NCBI GenBank assembly: GCA_030248215.1 | Contig: JASANG010003687.1 | Coordinates: 1 to 64,000, forward strand | Length of the DNA: 64,000 nt | DNA from: Enoplolaimus lenunculus | Taxonomy: Eukaryota; Nematoda; Enoplea; Enoplida; Thoracostomopsidae | Direction: 5' to 3' | Shown here: positions 1 through 10,660 of the stretch, one piece after another | How positions within the stretch are numbered: the stretch's first letter is position 1 | Layout: every line of letters begins with the position of its first letter | Notes under the pieces: generated by a model | Seen by the model: the letters and a program-made list of their open reading frames with translations, nothing else | The model's database searches: none | What the model was told of the DNA's origin: nothing | Translations under genes and position numbers: made by a program

Positions 1-225
1 CTTCACCAGGTCCAAAAACAACTGAATTTTTGACAATTTTCCAGATGTTTTTGACCAGTACTCCCGATGCCTGTAACCGTTCCGTTTCAAATTTTAACCC
101 GGTACTTACGAACACAGTAGTTCCTAAGTATGCCAATTTCACTAGTTTCTGACTGTTTTTTCCAATTTTCGTCTCTTTACCCCGGGGATTTTCAGTTCCA
201 ATTCACCTGTTCCTGAGCTAGTTCC

Positions 226-530
226 ACGTACTTGCGGCACAGCCTCAAGTATAACCGTCGAACTAATTCACAGCCTGTACTGTCCGGTAGTGTCAGTATC
301 TATTGCCCTTTCGCGCGCTCGATACTCACAGCCCAATATCACCAATTTCCTTTTCCGCCTGATTTCAATCCGTTACTCCTGAACCAGTTCAACGTACTTG
401 CGGCACAGCCTCAAGTATAACCGTCGAACTAATTCACATCCTGTACTATCCGATAGTGTCAGTATCTGTTGCCCTTTCGCGCACTAGATACTCACAGCCC
501 AATTTCCTTTTCCGCCTGTACTCCCTGTTA
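226..530. repeat. tandem duplication, about 166-bp unit
   Basis: The stretch starting ACGTACTTGCGGCACAGCCT at 226 recurs at 392 with few changes and continues through CTTTCGCGC and ATACTCACAGCCCAAT. The second unit is shorter. Pyrimidine-rich; no coding signal. Confidence 0.8.
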
Positions 531-666
531 TTTTCCACAACACGATCGTTCAGATCCTGTGTTTCCAATAACAGCCTTTTCCTTTTACAGCCTGTACTCC
601 TTGTTATTTTCCACAACACGATCGTTCAGATCCTGTGTTTCCAATAACAACCTTTTCCTTTTACTC
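515..666. repeat. tandem duplication, 76-bp unit x2
   Basis: CCTGTACTCC...CAACACGATCGTTCAGATCC at 515 repeats at 591 almost unchanged. It abuts the 166-bp duplication, so this edge has grown by serial local duplication. Confidence 0.85.
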
Positions 667-1048
667 TCCAGAAACTCCTTTCTCCTTTATCCAACTATTT
701 CCTTTCCCACCGACCACCAACTAAATCAGCATCGAGACCGTCGTGGTCACCATGTGAGAAGTTCGTGATTTTAGTCAAGCCCTGTATCGTGTATCTTTTT
801 ATGCAGTTCTTATTCTCAATGTATGCTTATCGCTCTGATTCAGTAAACGCGGCCGGTATATGTTTATTGAACCCCAACCCAAATCCTGTATAATACCAAT
901 ATCCAATATTTAACACCAGTAAATCACAGGTTATGCAATTTAACTGGCAACCTGAGCCGGAATCCTTAAAGCCGACGCCTGAATCTGGTTTAATCCAGCC
1001 ACTGGCTTTACCGTTCCCAATACTTTTGCCGTTTTCCAGAATCCGTGC
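667..1048. other. unassigned intergenic sequence
   Basis: No coding, RNA or repeat structure recognised on either strand. The short open frames have no family resemblance. Confidence 0.5.
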
Positions 1049-1191
1049 AATTCTAACCCCGTTAGAATTACACCCTGTTAAACCGTGCACTCTAACCTCG
1101 TTAGAGTTGCACCAAATTTCCGACCAATCTAACCCCGTTAGATTTGGCCCAGCCGTTGTAGAATAATAAATCTAACCCCGTTAGATTTATT
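1049..1191. repeat. four short hairpins with a common CTAAC-CCC-GTTAG core
   Basis: Inverted repeats at 1049-1069, 1089-1107, 1126-1144 and 1165-1191 share the core CTAAC(CCC or CTC)GTTAG. The outer arm bases differ between copies (AATT/AATT, ACT/AGT, AAT/ATT, AATAAAT/ATTTATT) yet pair within each copy. The last stem is 12 bp. Confidence 0.8.
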
Positions 1192-1964
1192 AGACTACGT
1201 TTTCCCAGGTTCTCCGATAATCCCCAAGTTTCCTTTTAACACATAACACCAGTAGTCTATACTGGGTAAATTCCGCGCCTTGCGCACACAACTCCATCCG
1301 TAACGCCCGGTTTCCTTCACATACTTAAGCCGCCGTGACAATTTCTAAGGTAAATGCTATCAAGTCCTACTTACCCAATGCAAGCCAATACTCTGTCACT
1401 CCGTAACGCACAAAATAAATTAAAGTAAATTGTAAGCCCGAAAAATGTAACAATCGCACCGATTTCTACCAGCCAAGAATATGATACTGATTCCGGTCCT
1501 GGCTACCCATATGCATCTCGACCTCATTTGCATTTCGCCGACACCCACAATTGGGTGTCCGCTATGCGGTTGAGGTCCAGAGCCACACACCCGGTTTGCC
1601 TTTGCCACAACACATTACAACAACAACAACAATACTAGACACTCATACGATAAAGCACCATATTGGTGCTGACATAGCCTAGCTATGTCCTTACTCGCAA
1701 TATAGGCCAAAAATAAATGCAACATTATTCAATCACATTATACGGCCTCGCAGGACCCCAGGTAAGTTTACATTGCGGACACAGCCGCCATAACATTGGT
1801 TTTACATTTTCTGCGCCTTGTAGCAACGCCTAAGCCTAACTTAAGTTTTAAGAGAGACTAGGTGGAGACAGGGACTCCCTTAAGGTGTGGTTTTGATTTA
1901 GGGTTTTATTTTATGTTTTAGTTTTTAGTTTGAAAAAGGTTCAAGAGTGGCAGAGCCACCTACA
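1192..1964. other. unassigned intergenic sequence
   Basis: Nothing recognised apart from short AT-rich and AAC-rich runs (around 1620). No supported open frame. Confidence 0.5.
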
Positions 1965-2144
1965 AGGGAGGAACAGTATTATAAGCATATTTCAAAGCCT
2001 AAGCCTAAGCGTAAGAATGAGTATATTTCTAAGCCTAAGCCTATTAAGCCTAAGCTTAAAGCCAAGCAAAAAATAGTCTAAAGCTTAAGCTTACTCTTTT
2101 CTAGGTCCACAGAAACACGGTCTGCCCCTGATCTTTACATGGCC
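1965..2144. mobile_element. worn MITE copy, CAGGGGC-type ends
   Basis: It carries the internal CCTAAGCCTAAGC / AAGCTTAAGCTTACTC motifs and the right end TGCCCCTGATCTTTACATGG that match, in the opposite orientation, the better-preserved copy at 7519-7663. Related pieces occur at 2575-2640, 7690-7750 and 10042-10158. Confidence 0.65.
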
Positions 2145-2352
2145 GAAAGTTTCAAAGACGTTTCATTTTTCAGCCAACACAATTGGGGCATGCAAGGATT
2201 CACAAGGCCTTCAAACGTTTTAAAGAAATAGCGGATGCATCGAATTGCAAAATTTCAGTACCGAAATTGCTGAAACCGGCAAAAATTCTATCGAAGCCGA
2301 AGTGAAGCCGATGTTCTGCCGGAGCCGGAGGCAGACCTCCGGTTGTACCCTG
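2145..2352. mobile_element. MITE fragment, CCGGAGG family
   Basis: Ends GGAGGCAGACCTCCGGTTGTACCCTG. The body is shared with 28880-29068 (CAGCCAACACAATTGGGGCA) and the end with 7190-7392. The opposite terminus is missing. Confidence 0.6.
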
Positions 2353-2639
2353 ATGCGAAAATATGTAGTTTAAACTGTTAAAGTTACTCATTTTTGCAAT
2401 ATATATCTATAAAAGGTCGCAAAAAATTTAAAACAAGCATTTTTTGTTTTCCGATTCCGGTACTTTAACTCTCTGGTCCTAGGATTTTATACTTCCGGTT
2501 ACACCCTCACCCTGGTGCCGGAAGCTTCGCCAAAAATTCTACAGAGTTTGATTTCCTACCAGACAGACCTCCGGTTGCCTTGCCTAAGGGTAAGAATGAG
2601 CTCATACCTGAGCCTAAGCAAAAAAGTTAGTCTAAAGCT

Positions 2640-2935
2640 TATTTTTTCACCTTTCGGTTCCGGTAAATTAAAGAATTAAAAATTCGGTATTAAAATTCTG
2701 TCGCTGGAAATTAAAATATTTAACTAAAAATGACGATAAAAATTTTGCTTCCGTGGATTATGAAATTCTACAATACAGCAACTAGAATAAATATATATCT
2801 TTAACTACGGTTATTTCACCAATAATGCTACAAAAACGAAAATTAAAATGAATTTTTCGGTGGCATGTATTTATCATTTTCCGGTAATTTTTTCAAATTG
2901 CGGCTCCGGTAAATTGTAATTCCGGATGCACCCTG
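2640..2935. mobile_element. diverged MITE fragment, CCGGAA family
   Basis: Same internal order as intact family-A copies (TTCGGTTCCGG, CGTGGATTATGA, GGTTATTTCACCAATAAT, TCCGGTAAATTGTAATTCC) and ends GGATGCACCCTG. The left terminus is lost. Confidence 0.65.
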
Positions 2936-3072
2936 ATTGCAGATATTGGATAAAATTAACTAACCGTTATTTTAATTTCACCTCACCTCCGACTCCGACT
3001 CCGGCAAGTTTCGTTGACCTCCGGCTCCGGTACTTTTCACCTCCGGTTGCACCATGGCCAACATAATTAAGA

Positions 3073-3420
3073 CAGGGTGCAATCGTAATTATGAAATATC
3101 GGAACCGAAAACTTAAAAATACCAGGACCGGAAAACAAAAAAAAACATTGTTAGTTGTTACAGAAAAGAAAAATACATTTTAAAGCTATTTTAACACTTT
3201 TAATGGTGTAAACACACCATTCAGAATGCTTTAAACCCTGAAATAAATGCAGTGGGAAACGTACCATAAATAGAGCATACAAAAATGAAAATTTTGGTAT
3301 ATAATACACGCTAATAATTTTAGAAAAATAAGTTAGAATAATAACATTCCGTCGCCTTAATTATGAAAAGTTCTAAGTCCGAAAATAAGGTTTTGAGAAA
3401 AATCATATTTTTTGTTTCCT
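3073..3420. mobile_element. diverged MITE fragment, CCGGAA family subtype
   Basis: Starts CAGGGTGCAATCG; the body shares ACACACCATT and GGAACCGAAAAC-type blocks with the copy at 22817-23217 in reverse order. The right boundary is uncertain. Confidence 0.45.
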
Positions 3421-4487
3421 GACATAACCACTAGGAGTGTATGAACGATTTTAACGTATTTTATTACGCAGCTCAAGCAATGTAAAACGCTGTTTATGAC
3501 AATATGAAATGATGTAGTAATAATGTGATATGAACATGTTTTGGACTTTGCTCATTGTGAAATTTAAGTGTATGGCGAAAAATCGTGACTTGGAACGTGC
3601 TGCTACTATTTACACTGACTAAGCTCATTCTGTAATTAAAACTTTAATAATTCTTCAATTGGTGACAAACAATTATGGAGACTTAGCACGTTTTGAAGCT
3701 TCTTAGGAACAACTAAATTATTTCGAGAACACAAACAATTCCTTGTTAAATTTCAATACAATGAAGCTACAGGGTAACGATGTTTAAAAATCTTAACACA
3801 TCGTATCCGTAGTTGTTATAAAACTAGAACAACAAGCTAATGTCGTCAATAAAGGCATTTAGGTCAGAAAATCATTATTCCGTTTGCATTAGCTGTTTCT
3901 GGAATATCTTGATAGTATCCAATATATTTTCGAGGAACAACGTCTAAATGTAACAATATGCTAATTAGGCTTATTTTTCTGATTAACGGTAACTAATAAA
4001 ATAGCTAGTCGGTGAAACTTGCAACGGGTAACAAGGGATTCTTTTCAACATAAAAATGAACTAAATATTTGGGAAGTCAACTCCTTTGATTAAATGTCCG
4101 CTCGCGCTCGTAGTTCAGCATTTTTAAACATTTTTTGATTAAATAGAAAAGTCTACGCATTTATCAAACAAAAATCTTACTGTTTGCAAAAAGTGACATC
4201 ATATCTTGTTTTTTCGCTTTCGCTATCGGCAAAACATTTGCATACACGGGTTCCAGGTGTGGACTACCTACTCCACGCATTGGATATAAATGCACAACTA
4301 TCCATTGCACATCGTATGCGTATCTGACCTGAATGAATTAATGAGCCAGTATGAATAATGGAGAAGTCTACATACAATGTTACAAAACTGCATGTTAATA
4401 TTTTTGCATAGGAAGCGACTTACTAAAACACTAAATATTAATGACCGCTGTTTCAAAAGTGAACTCTTCCAAATTTATATAAAAACT
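3421..4487. other. unassigned sequence downstream of the transposase-like gene
   Basis: AT-rich, no supported gene. I looked for inverted repeats pairing with the far flank (6521-6950) that would bound a transposon and did not see any. Confidence 0.5.
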
Positions 4488-6520
4488 TCAAAAGTATATA
4501 TTTTTAATTACTTTTAGCAACAATTGATCGTTGTATTCAATACGAAATGCTCTGGCGGCTGGCCAGTTAATTTGACAACGCTTAGTGACTCCAATTTGCT
4601 CCGACAACGCCTTGAGGTTGAAAAAGGCGCTATGCTCCATATTTGTAACCTGCAAAACTATTTGAAATTAATCCAAGAGATATTATTAAAGTTATTTACA
4701 AAGCACACAAAATAGTAATAATTTTTTTATCTATACATTGAACTCCAATATTTATAAAACAGTCATGTGTTTGAATCTAAGAATCGTATAATACATAACC
4801 AAATTGCAGTTCTTGTAAGCACTAAAATTATTTACTTCATATTTAAATTTGTCATGACATTTGATAGCCCCGCGAATAATGTGAAACCATTCGTCAACCG
4901 TATAAATTGCACGATGCCTCTGACGTTCTTTCTCAATTGCTGCATGCACGCTGTCTACTTCCATTGTAGTATGACCTCGCTCCAGTACTGTGTACTCAAT
5001 TGCGCGAAGACGTGGCAACACTTTACTTTCCATCATATAGCACAGCAAGCTAAGAACCAAACTGTTTTTATTTTGGCCCCAACATCCGTCGGAAAACAAA
5101 AATTGGACATCAGTCAGCTTATTTGCAGAGTTACATGCCCATTTCCATAAACATGAACCAATTTCGTTTCCACCACGTCTGCCTTGGTGCTCTGGCCATA
5201 AGTAACTGAATCCTCGCTTAGAGCTATCCATTATTGTGAAGTTGAAAATTGAAAGCTTCCTTTTGTAATAAAACGTGCTAACAGGAGACCATGGTGCGTA
5301 TAGAACCGATTGCAGATCGAATGTGCAATATTCCACTGATTGTGACTGCAATGCTTGTTTTTGTATGTTTCTTTGAGTTCTCGGCATTGTTCGACGCGAG
5401 TACGGTGATCCTGCAGTGTCTGCGGATTTGGAGCTTCCTGGAATTCATCAGGGTTTCGAACTACCTCACATATTGCACATTGGTCCTTCTTCGGTACATG
5501 AAATTTCAACGGAGGCTCCACTGAATGAAAAACTTCGTAATAATAGTGATCTTTAATAACCGGCAAATCTTTCGCCCGGCGCTTTGCACAAAACAAGCGA
5601 TACATTTCTGCAATACTAAGTCCCTTTTCAAGATACTCACAGCTGGATGAACTTCGGCAGTAGTGTGACGGAACTCGAGGAAATTTGGCAATATGTTCAC
5701 GAATAGCTTCGTTAGCTTCAATATTACGCGGCTGTTTTGAGCTGGAGCCTCTGCGATCGGGACGCTCGTTTGATCCATGGGCAGTAACCGGACACTCAAG
5801 TACTTTTTTAGAAACGGCGAGAGTAGAACAAAAGAAACTCAAACATACCCGATGGCCTTCACAAATCGCGGCAGTACTTGCACAGTCAGCGCCATCCGTA
5901 CATTTAAATGTGTATTGACGAACTGTTTGTCTGCAAGTTCTTGAGCCATCACGTGGGCGTCGTCGTTTCACCGGAACTACTTTGGCGGCGTCCCATAAGA
6001 ACGTTTTGCGCCCATCATAGCTTAAAGCATAATACTCAGCACACAATTGTCTACGTCGCTGTTCACTAATTATGTCAACGCAGCGTTTTTTACAGCAACA
6101 CCGAACAGGGCGCGGTTCAGCCCTAGCAATGCGCTTTGCTTTTCGTTCAATATTGAGCTTCCACGTTTCCGGACATGCATGTCCTTTACGAGCCCGTTTC
6201 GGTTTTACTACCCCGACCGTTTTCTCCGATCCACCAGACTCATCGGTTGCTAACGCATCCGAATCGCTCCCGGTTTCACTACCGCGTGACCTATTCACAA
6301 AAGTGGTATCACTGTCGCTCACACCTGATAAATGTCCACATATTGAGATTTCTGCACGATCATCTTCTACACTTCTGCGATTGCCTGTTACTGACCTAAA
6401 TTTGGCTTTATTTAGCTTTGAATCAACTTCAAATTCTAAACTGTCTTCACTAGAATCGCTGCATTCACTTTCAAGTACCTTGTCAATAACTTGCTGTGTA
6501 GTATATTTATCGCGGACCAT
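4488..6520 (-). CDS. transposase-like gene, cysteine-rich N-terminus plus DDE-like (DUF7869-type) domain
   Basis: Three coding pieces on the minus strand. From 6520 a frame opens MVRDKYTTQQV: a Ser/Asp/Glu-rich acidic tail, a basic stretch (KPKRARKG), a cysteine cluster (CCCKKRC), FLWDAAK, FFCSTLAVSKKV, then SHYCRSSSS and KKDQCAICE. Near 5358-5362, an A5 run on the coding strand, meaningful similarity moves to the -1 frame, which gives FDLQSVLYAP, FYYKRKLS, SDGCWGQNKN and ERGHTTMEVDSVHA. These look like the acidic residues of an RNase H-fold (DDE-like) catalytic core. A GTAAAT donor at 4835 and TTTGCAG acceptor at 4650 join in phase to a last exon, 4488-4649, encoding HSAFFNLKAL...INWP and a TGA stop; about 612 residues overall. 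The order matches a family of uncharacterized invertebrate proteins I associate from memory with DUF7869. A transposon origin is inferred; I found no terminal repeats. The frame change may be decay, an assembly error or frameshifting. Confidence 0.75.
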
Positions 6521-7189
6521 TTATACGCTTTAGTGAAGTCTAACACTATGCAACGTATAATAGCCCTACCTATAACGTGCTCCCAAAAACTTCAATCCTG
6601 AAATTTTTGCTATTGCTTTCATTCTAGTGCGATCTTTAAAACTACTGTAGGTGTTATTTTGGATTTCATTTGTTAATCCAACATCTTGCTATTAAATAAC
6701 TAGCTATGTAGTTACAAAACAAATACAATGTTTTTAGATGTGAACATCAGGAATTCGCACCATTAAAGGTAGCTGGTAACGTTAAAGGGCGCGCAAAACA
6801 ATGATATTACGGACAGTCGTTATCTCTGCTTCTTTACGTCGCTCAGAACTGGCGGAGATTCTTAAGATTCATGGGTACCCCCTCTTATTCGGGTCATTAC
6901 AGTGCTGGCATAATAAATACCGATTTTTAGAATTGTAATACCGATTTTTAGAATTGTATCTTTTATGCTCATATCAGTTTGCTTGAGGGTCAGGGGACTT
7001 CATTTAGAGCAACAAGTTAAAACAAGTGCTTAAGAAACGAAAATTGAGGTTCGGAAACTCAAAAAACACAAAATCGAGTTTCGGATATCCGAAAGAGAAA
7101 AGTGCATTTCGGATATTCGGATAAATATACGGCAAAAATTGCCGGATATCCGGATATGAAAAAATATCCGATGCCCATCACTAGTTTTA
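6521..7189. other. unassigned 5' flank of the transposase-like gene, with a GGATATCC-type MITE end
   Basis: 7040-7185 holds repeated GGATAT/ATATCC motifs ending GATGCCCATCACTAG. A similar block lies at 29880-29990 (GCGGTGCTCATCA). The rest is unassigned. Confidence 0.45.
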
Positions 7190-7392
7190 ATACGCTAATT
7201 TTCTGCGAATTTTCGGAAATTCTTTCCCAAAAATTGTGACAAAAGTAAAACGAAACGCGTTCAAACAGATAAATTTTGCAAAAATATGCAAAATTTTACT
7301 ATCGAAACTGCCGGAACATCCCGCAAAAATTTTACCAAAGCCGGAGGCCGATTTTCTACCGGAGCCGGAGGCAGACCTCCGGTTGTACCCTG
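7190..7392. mobile_element. MITE fragment, CCGGAGG family
   Basis: Ends GGAGGCAGACCTCCGGTTGTACCCTG as at 2352. The body AAACAGATAAATTTTG also occurs in the 29070-29370 copies. Confidence 0.6.
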
Positions 7393-7518
7393 GCATCCAC
7401 CATTTTTTCTGTAAAATTTTAGAAACCCGGTATATATTTGCACGCCTTACTTGTTTTGAGAAATACTTCAATGTTCGTTTTCCGTTTTATTTTCATAGCT
7501 ATCCATTGCAGTGTATTT

Positions 7519-7663
7519 GGGCCCACGTAAAGATCAGGGGCGGAACGTTTTTGTGTGGGACCGTAATAGAGTAAGCTCAAGCTTTAGACTATTTTTTTGC
7601 TTGGCTTACGCTTTAGGCTTAGGAATATACTTATAATACAGTTCCGCCCCTGTTCTTTGGACC
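7519..7663. mobile_element. MITE with perfect CAGGGGCGGAAC terminal repeats
   Basis: CAGGGGCGGAAC at 7535-7546 and its exact complement at 7641-7652 bracket about 95 bp rich in CTTAGGCTTA-type motifs. Similarity to the ends of the 5.7-kb element continues about 16 bp outward (GGGCCCACGTAAAGAT), so the true ends probably lie at about 7519 and 7663. No target duplication is clear. Confidence 0.75.
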
Positions 7664-7986
7664 AATGCTACTTTAAGGGGCATGGTAGATTAATCGTATT
7701 CCTAACCGTAAGCAAAAAATGTAATCTAGAATTTAAACCTACTCTTTTATGGACTCCACAGAAACCTGGACGACCATTAAAGTAACATGGGCGTTATCCG
7801 TTTCAGCTAAGTTCTGCTTTGTTTTACAATGTTTATCTGTTTGGCGCGTTCCGTTTTTACTTTTAGAATAATTTTGAGGAAAAAATTGCCGAAATTTCGT
7901 AAAAAATAAGCCTAACACCAAACGATTTAACAACACATTATGTTGTATACATGGGCCTGGAGTATCATGATATTCCATTATGTATT

Positions 7987-8253
7987 TAACCCATTCTCAC
8001 ATGAATATTTTATATTTCCCCTAACACCTACTTTTATGCTAGGATTCAAACTCCAGTGACTGGAGTGGGAGGCGTATACCATCACCACTCAGCTATAGGA
8101 GCTTGACGCTCGAGTCCGAGGGGGCTCTCGTCTTGTGGTGATTTAGTACTATGTATACGTGTTGCAATTGTTAAACACGGTGCGATATATATTATTTAAC
8201 GTATATGCACTGCGCTGAGTTGTCTATAGGCAACCCAATGTGAGAATGGGTTA
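7987..8253 (-). mobile_element. MITE with 16-bp terminal repeats and a tRNA-like core (copy 1)
   Basis: TAACCCATTCTCACAT at 7987-8002 is repeated inverted at 8238-8253 without mismatch. On the minus strand the core (8040-8105) has a pol III A-box-like TAGCTGAGTGG and a B-box-like AGTTTGAATCC about 30 nt apart, with a CCACTCCAGT...ACTGGAG hairpin. This copy has one change in each box relative to copy 2. Confidence 0.75.
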
Positions 8254-8280
8254 TAGATAGTAAACTGAAAATTTTTTCGC

Positions 8281-8470
8281 TCAACCCTTTGTCATACATG
8301 AATATTTTCTATTTCCCCTGACACCTACTTTTATGCTAGGATTCGAACTCCAGCGACTGGAGTGGGAGGCGTATACCATGACCACTCCGCTATAGGAGCT
8401 TGACGCTCGAGTCCGAGGGGGCTCTCACGTCTTATGGTGATTTAGTACTATGTATACGTGTTGCAATTGT
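8281..8470 (-). mobile_element. tRNA-like MITE copy 2, left part
   Basis: About 90% like copy 1 by eye, with the better A box (TAGCGGAGTGG) and B box (AGTTCGAATCC). It breaks off at CAATTGT where the 5.7-kb element begins and resumes at 14159. Confidence 0.75.
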
Positions 8471-8574
8471 CGGCCAATGTATAGCACAGGGGCTTCCAGT
8501 TTTCCACGGTGGAAAACTTATAACCAGGAGTGCAGCGCAGCCACTCCTGTATGACGGCTAAATTTTCCGCTTAT

Positions 8575-8815
8575 TTGGTAGGAAAACTAAAAAATTTAAT
8601 GCCTAGATTTCACCCAGGGTTGGTAGGAAAATCTGAAGCATAGGTTTTGGTTGGAAAACGGGAAAAGTGGAAAATTCTAACGCCCAGTATTTTATTCTGG
8701 GTTGGTAGGGAAAATCTGAAGCACAGGTTTTGGTTGGAAAACGGGAAAAGTGGAAAATTCTAATGCCTAGATTTTTACCCTGGGTTGGTAGGGAAAATTT
8801 GAAGCATATTGTAAC
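8575..8815. repeat. 81-bp repeat, left block (about three units)
   Basis: GGTTGGAAAACGGGAAAAGTG...GGTTGGTAGGGAAAATCTGAAGCATAGG recurs three times just inside the left end, in the same orientation as the main array. Confidence 0.85.
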
Positions 8816-10660
8816 GTTTACGATCGCCAGTCGGCACTCCAGGGAACGCCTTCAAGCAATCGTAGTTACTAAACACAAGCACACCTCCAATCCGTCAACT
8901 ATATACCTACAGTACGCCCCAAAATAATTCGCACTAATAAATCCCTCCCACGCCCAAAATGGAATACGTACACAACTCAACTGATAAGTATCACAGATAG
9001 CCTTGATACCCGAAGGTATACCGATATATCAATCAGTAAACTCGAAACGAAATTGGCCCCCAACAGGGATTGATCACTAAATCGTCAATACTTACACAAT
9101 ATGTAAAATACTCTAATCTAGCGATTCACGCTAACACTCCCCTTAATTCTCGTACACGCACCAAGTATGCTGCTATATCGTTAATCAATACACGCAATAT
9201 GTACAGGCTATACTGCACGCAATTATGACGGGTATCTCCTACTTTCCTACTTATTTTATGCGCACGCTAAACTACTGTACGTTAAGGTACAAATTAAAAC
9301 AAAATTTGAGGCTCCTATACAAGGACTTCACCAATAGCGTTGAATTCAATGTCTGCCAATAACGCTTCAGAAAATTCAAATTATAAATCTCTTAACCCGT
9401 GCGACTCTTAAAGCACAACGCAATCTCAAATAAAATTTCTGTATCTGTAAAACCCGCAACTCAAACACAATTCACCATCAAATCAGACAAAAATTCACCG
9501 AGCAGCAATTCGTACCCGTACATCAAAGTGCCCCCGAAAAACTCGCACGTCGTGCTTTTATACCTGCAAGTTGAAAGGTTACACATAAATTCGAAGAATT
9601 CAGAAAATGCTTCAAATCTTTAAAATTCTCTAAAACTATAGGTGAATTCGCAAAAAAACTAAATTTTGAAAACAATTTTTAGCTTAAGATTTTTCGAAAT
9701 TCTCGTAATTAGATGTTATGTCCCGAAATCCAACTTTTCAAAACAGGTTTGATATTTACAGAAATAAAAATCGTAAAGTATTTTCAATATTGTGTCTTCA
9801 CCCAAAATTTATAAACATTTTAATTCTAAGAATTGTAACTCTAAAAATTTCCCAAAGGGGGGCACCCACGATCCACTGAAAAAGCAATAGATCCAACACA
9901 CAAATGGGTTTACACAGATTGACCCGCATTCCTTTACAGTAATTTGCATCCCAGAACCTCGAAAAGGCTACGTCCAAACAGAATACACCAACTTCGAAAA
10001 ACCTATCATCGTAATAATTGAACCAGCCCATCCAAAAATATCAGGGACAAAACTGTGTTAGGTGGGGTTAAAATAGAATAAGCTTAAGCTTTAGTTAGTC
10101 TAAGGTCTTCACTTAGGCATAGGCTTAGGAATATGCTTACACTACTATTTCGTCCCTGTCGTATATATATTTTTTTTCAGATAATATGAATTTCAGCAGA
10201 TTTTACCCTCTTTAAAACAACACTAAAATCCGTGCATAAATTTATTCGCCCACATTGTCGTACCAGCTTCCAGTAAAAACACAAAATTAATGCACAACCA
10301 CTAATACCACCATCACTACATGCAAATATATGTATCTAAGCTCCACACAGTTGCAATACCAACACATTCCACGATTAAGCAGCAGCCAGCATTAAAATCA
10401 CACGAGGGGGACTAGTAGACACAGATATAAACAAATGCACCTTACCACAGACACACATATACACACTCGTTTAAAATAACAACCATTCCAACACAAGCTA
10501 AATTCAAAAATTAGGGGGTACAGCAGTGGTCGAAATTTCAGGAAGGGGAGATAGCCAAAAAAATTTTCAACTTCTAATTCAACTGAAAACTATAAACAAA
10601 AAATTTTCGCAAGGGTATAATGTTACCCCCTCGATCCGTAGTCCTGGCCCCCATGCTACA
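8816..10660. other. unique interior of the 5.7-kb element
   Basis: AT-rich with no supported gene. A short MITE lies at 10042-10158. The 77-residue minus-strand frame at 9798-10031 resembles nothing I know. Confidence 0.5.
10042..10158. mobile_element. MITE, CAGGGAC-type ends
   Basis: TATCAGGGAC at left and GTCCCTGTCGTATA at right bound AAGCTTAAGCTTTAG and GCTTAGGAATATGCTTA motifs shared with 7519-7663 and 1965-2144. Confidence 0.55.
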
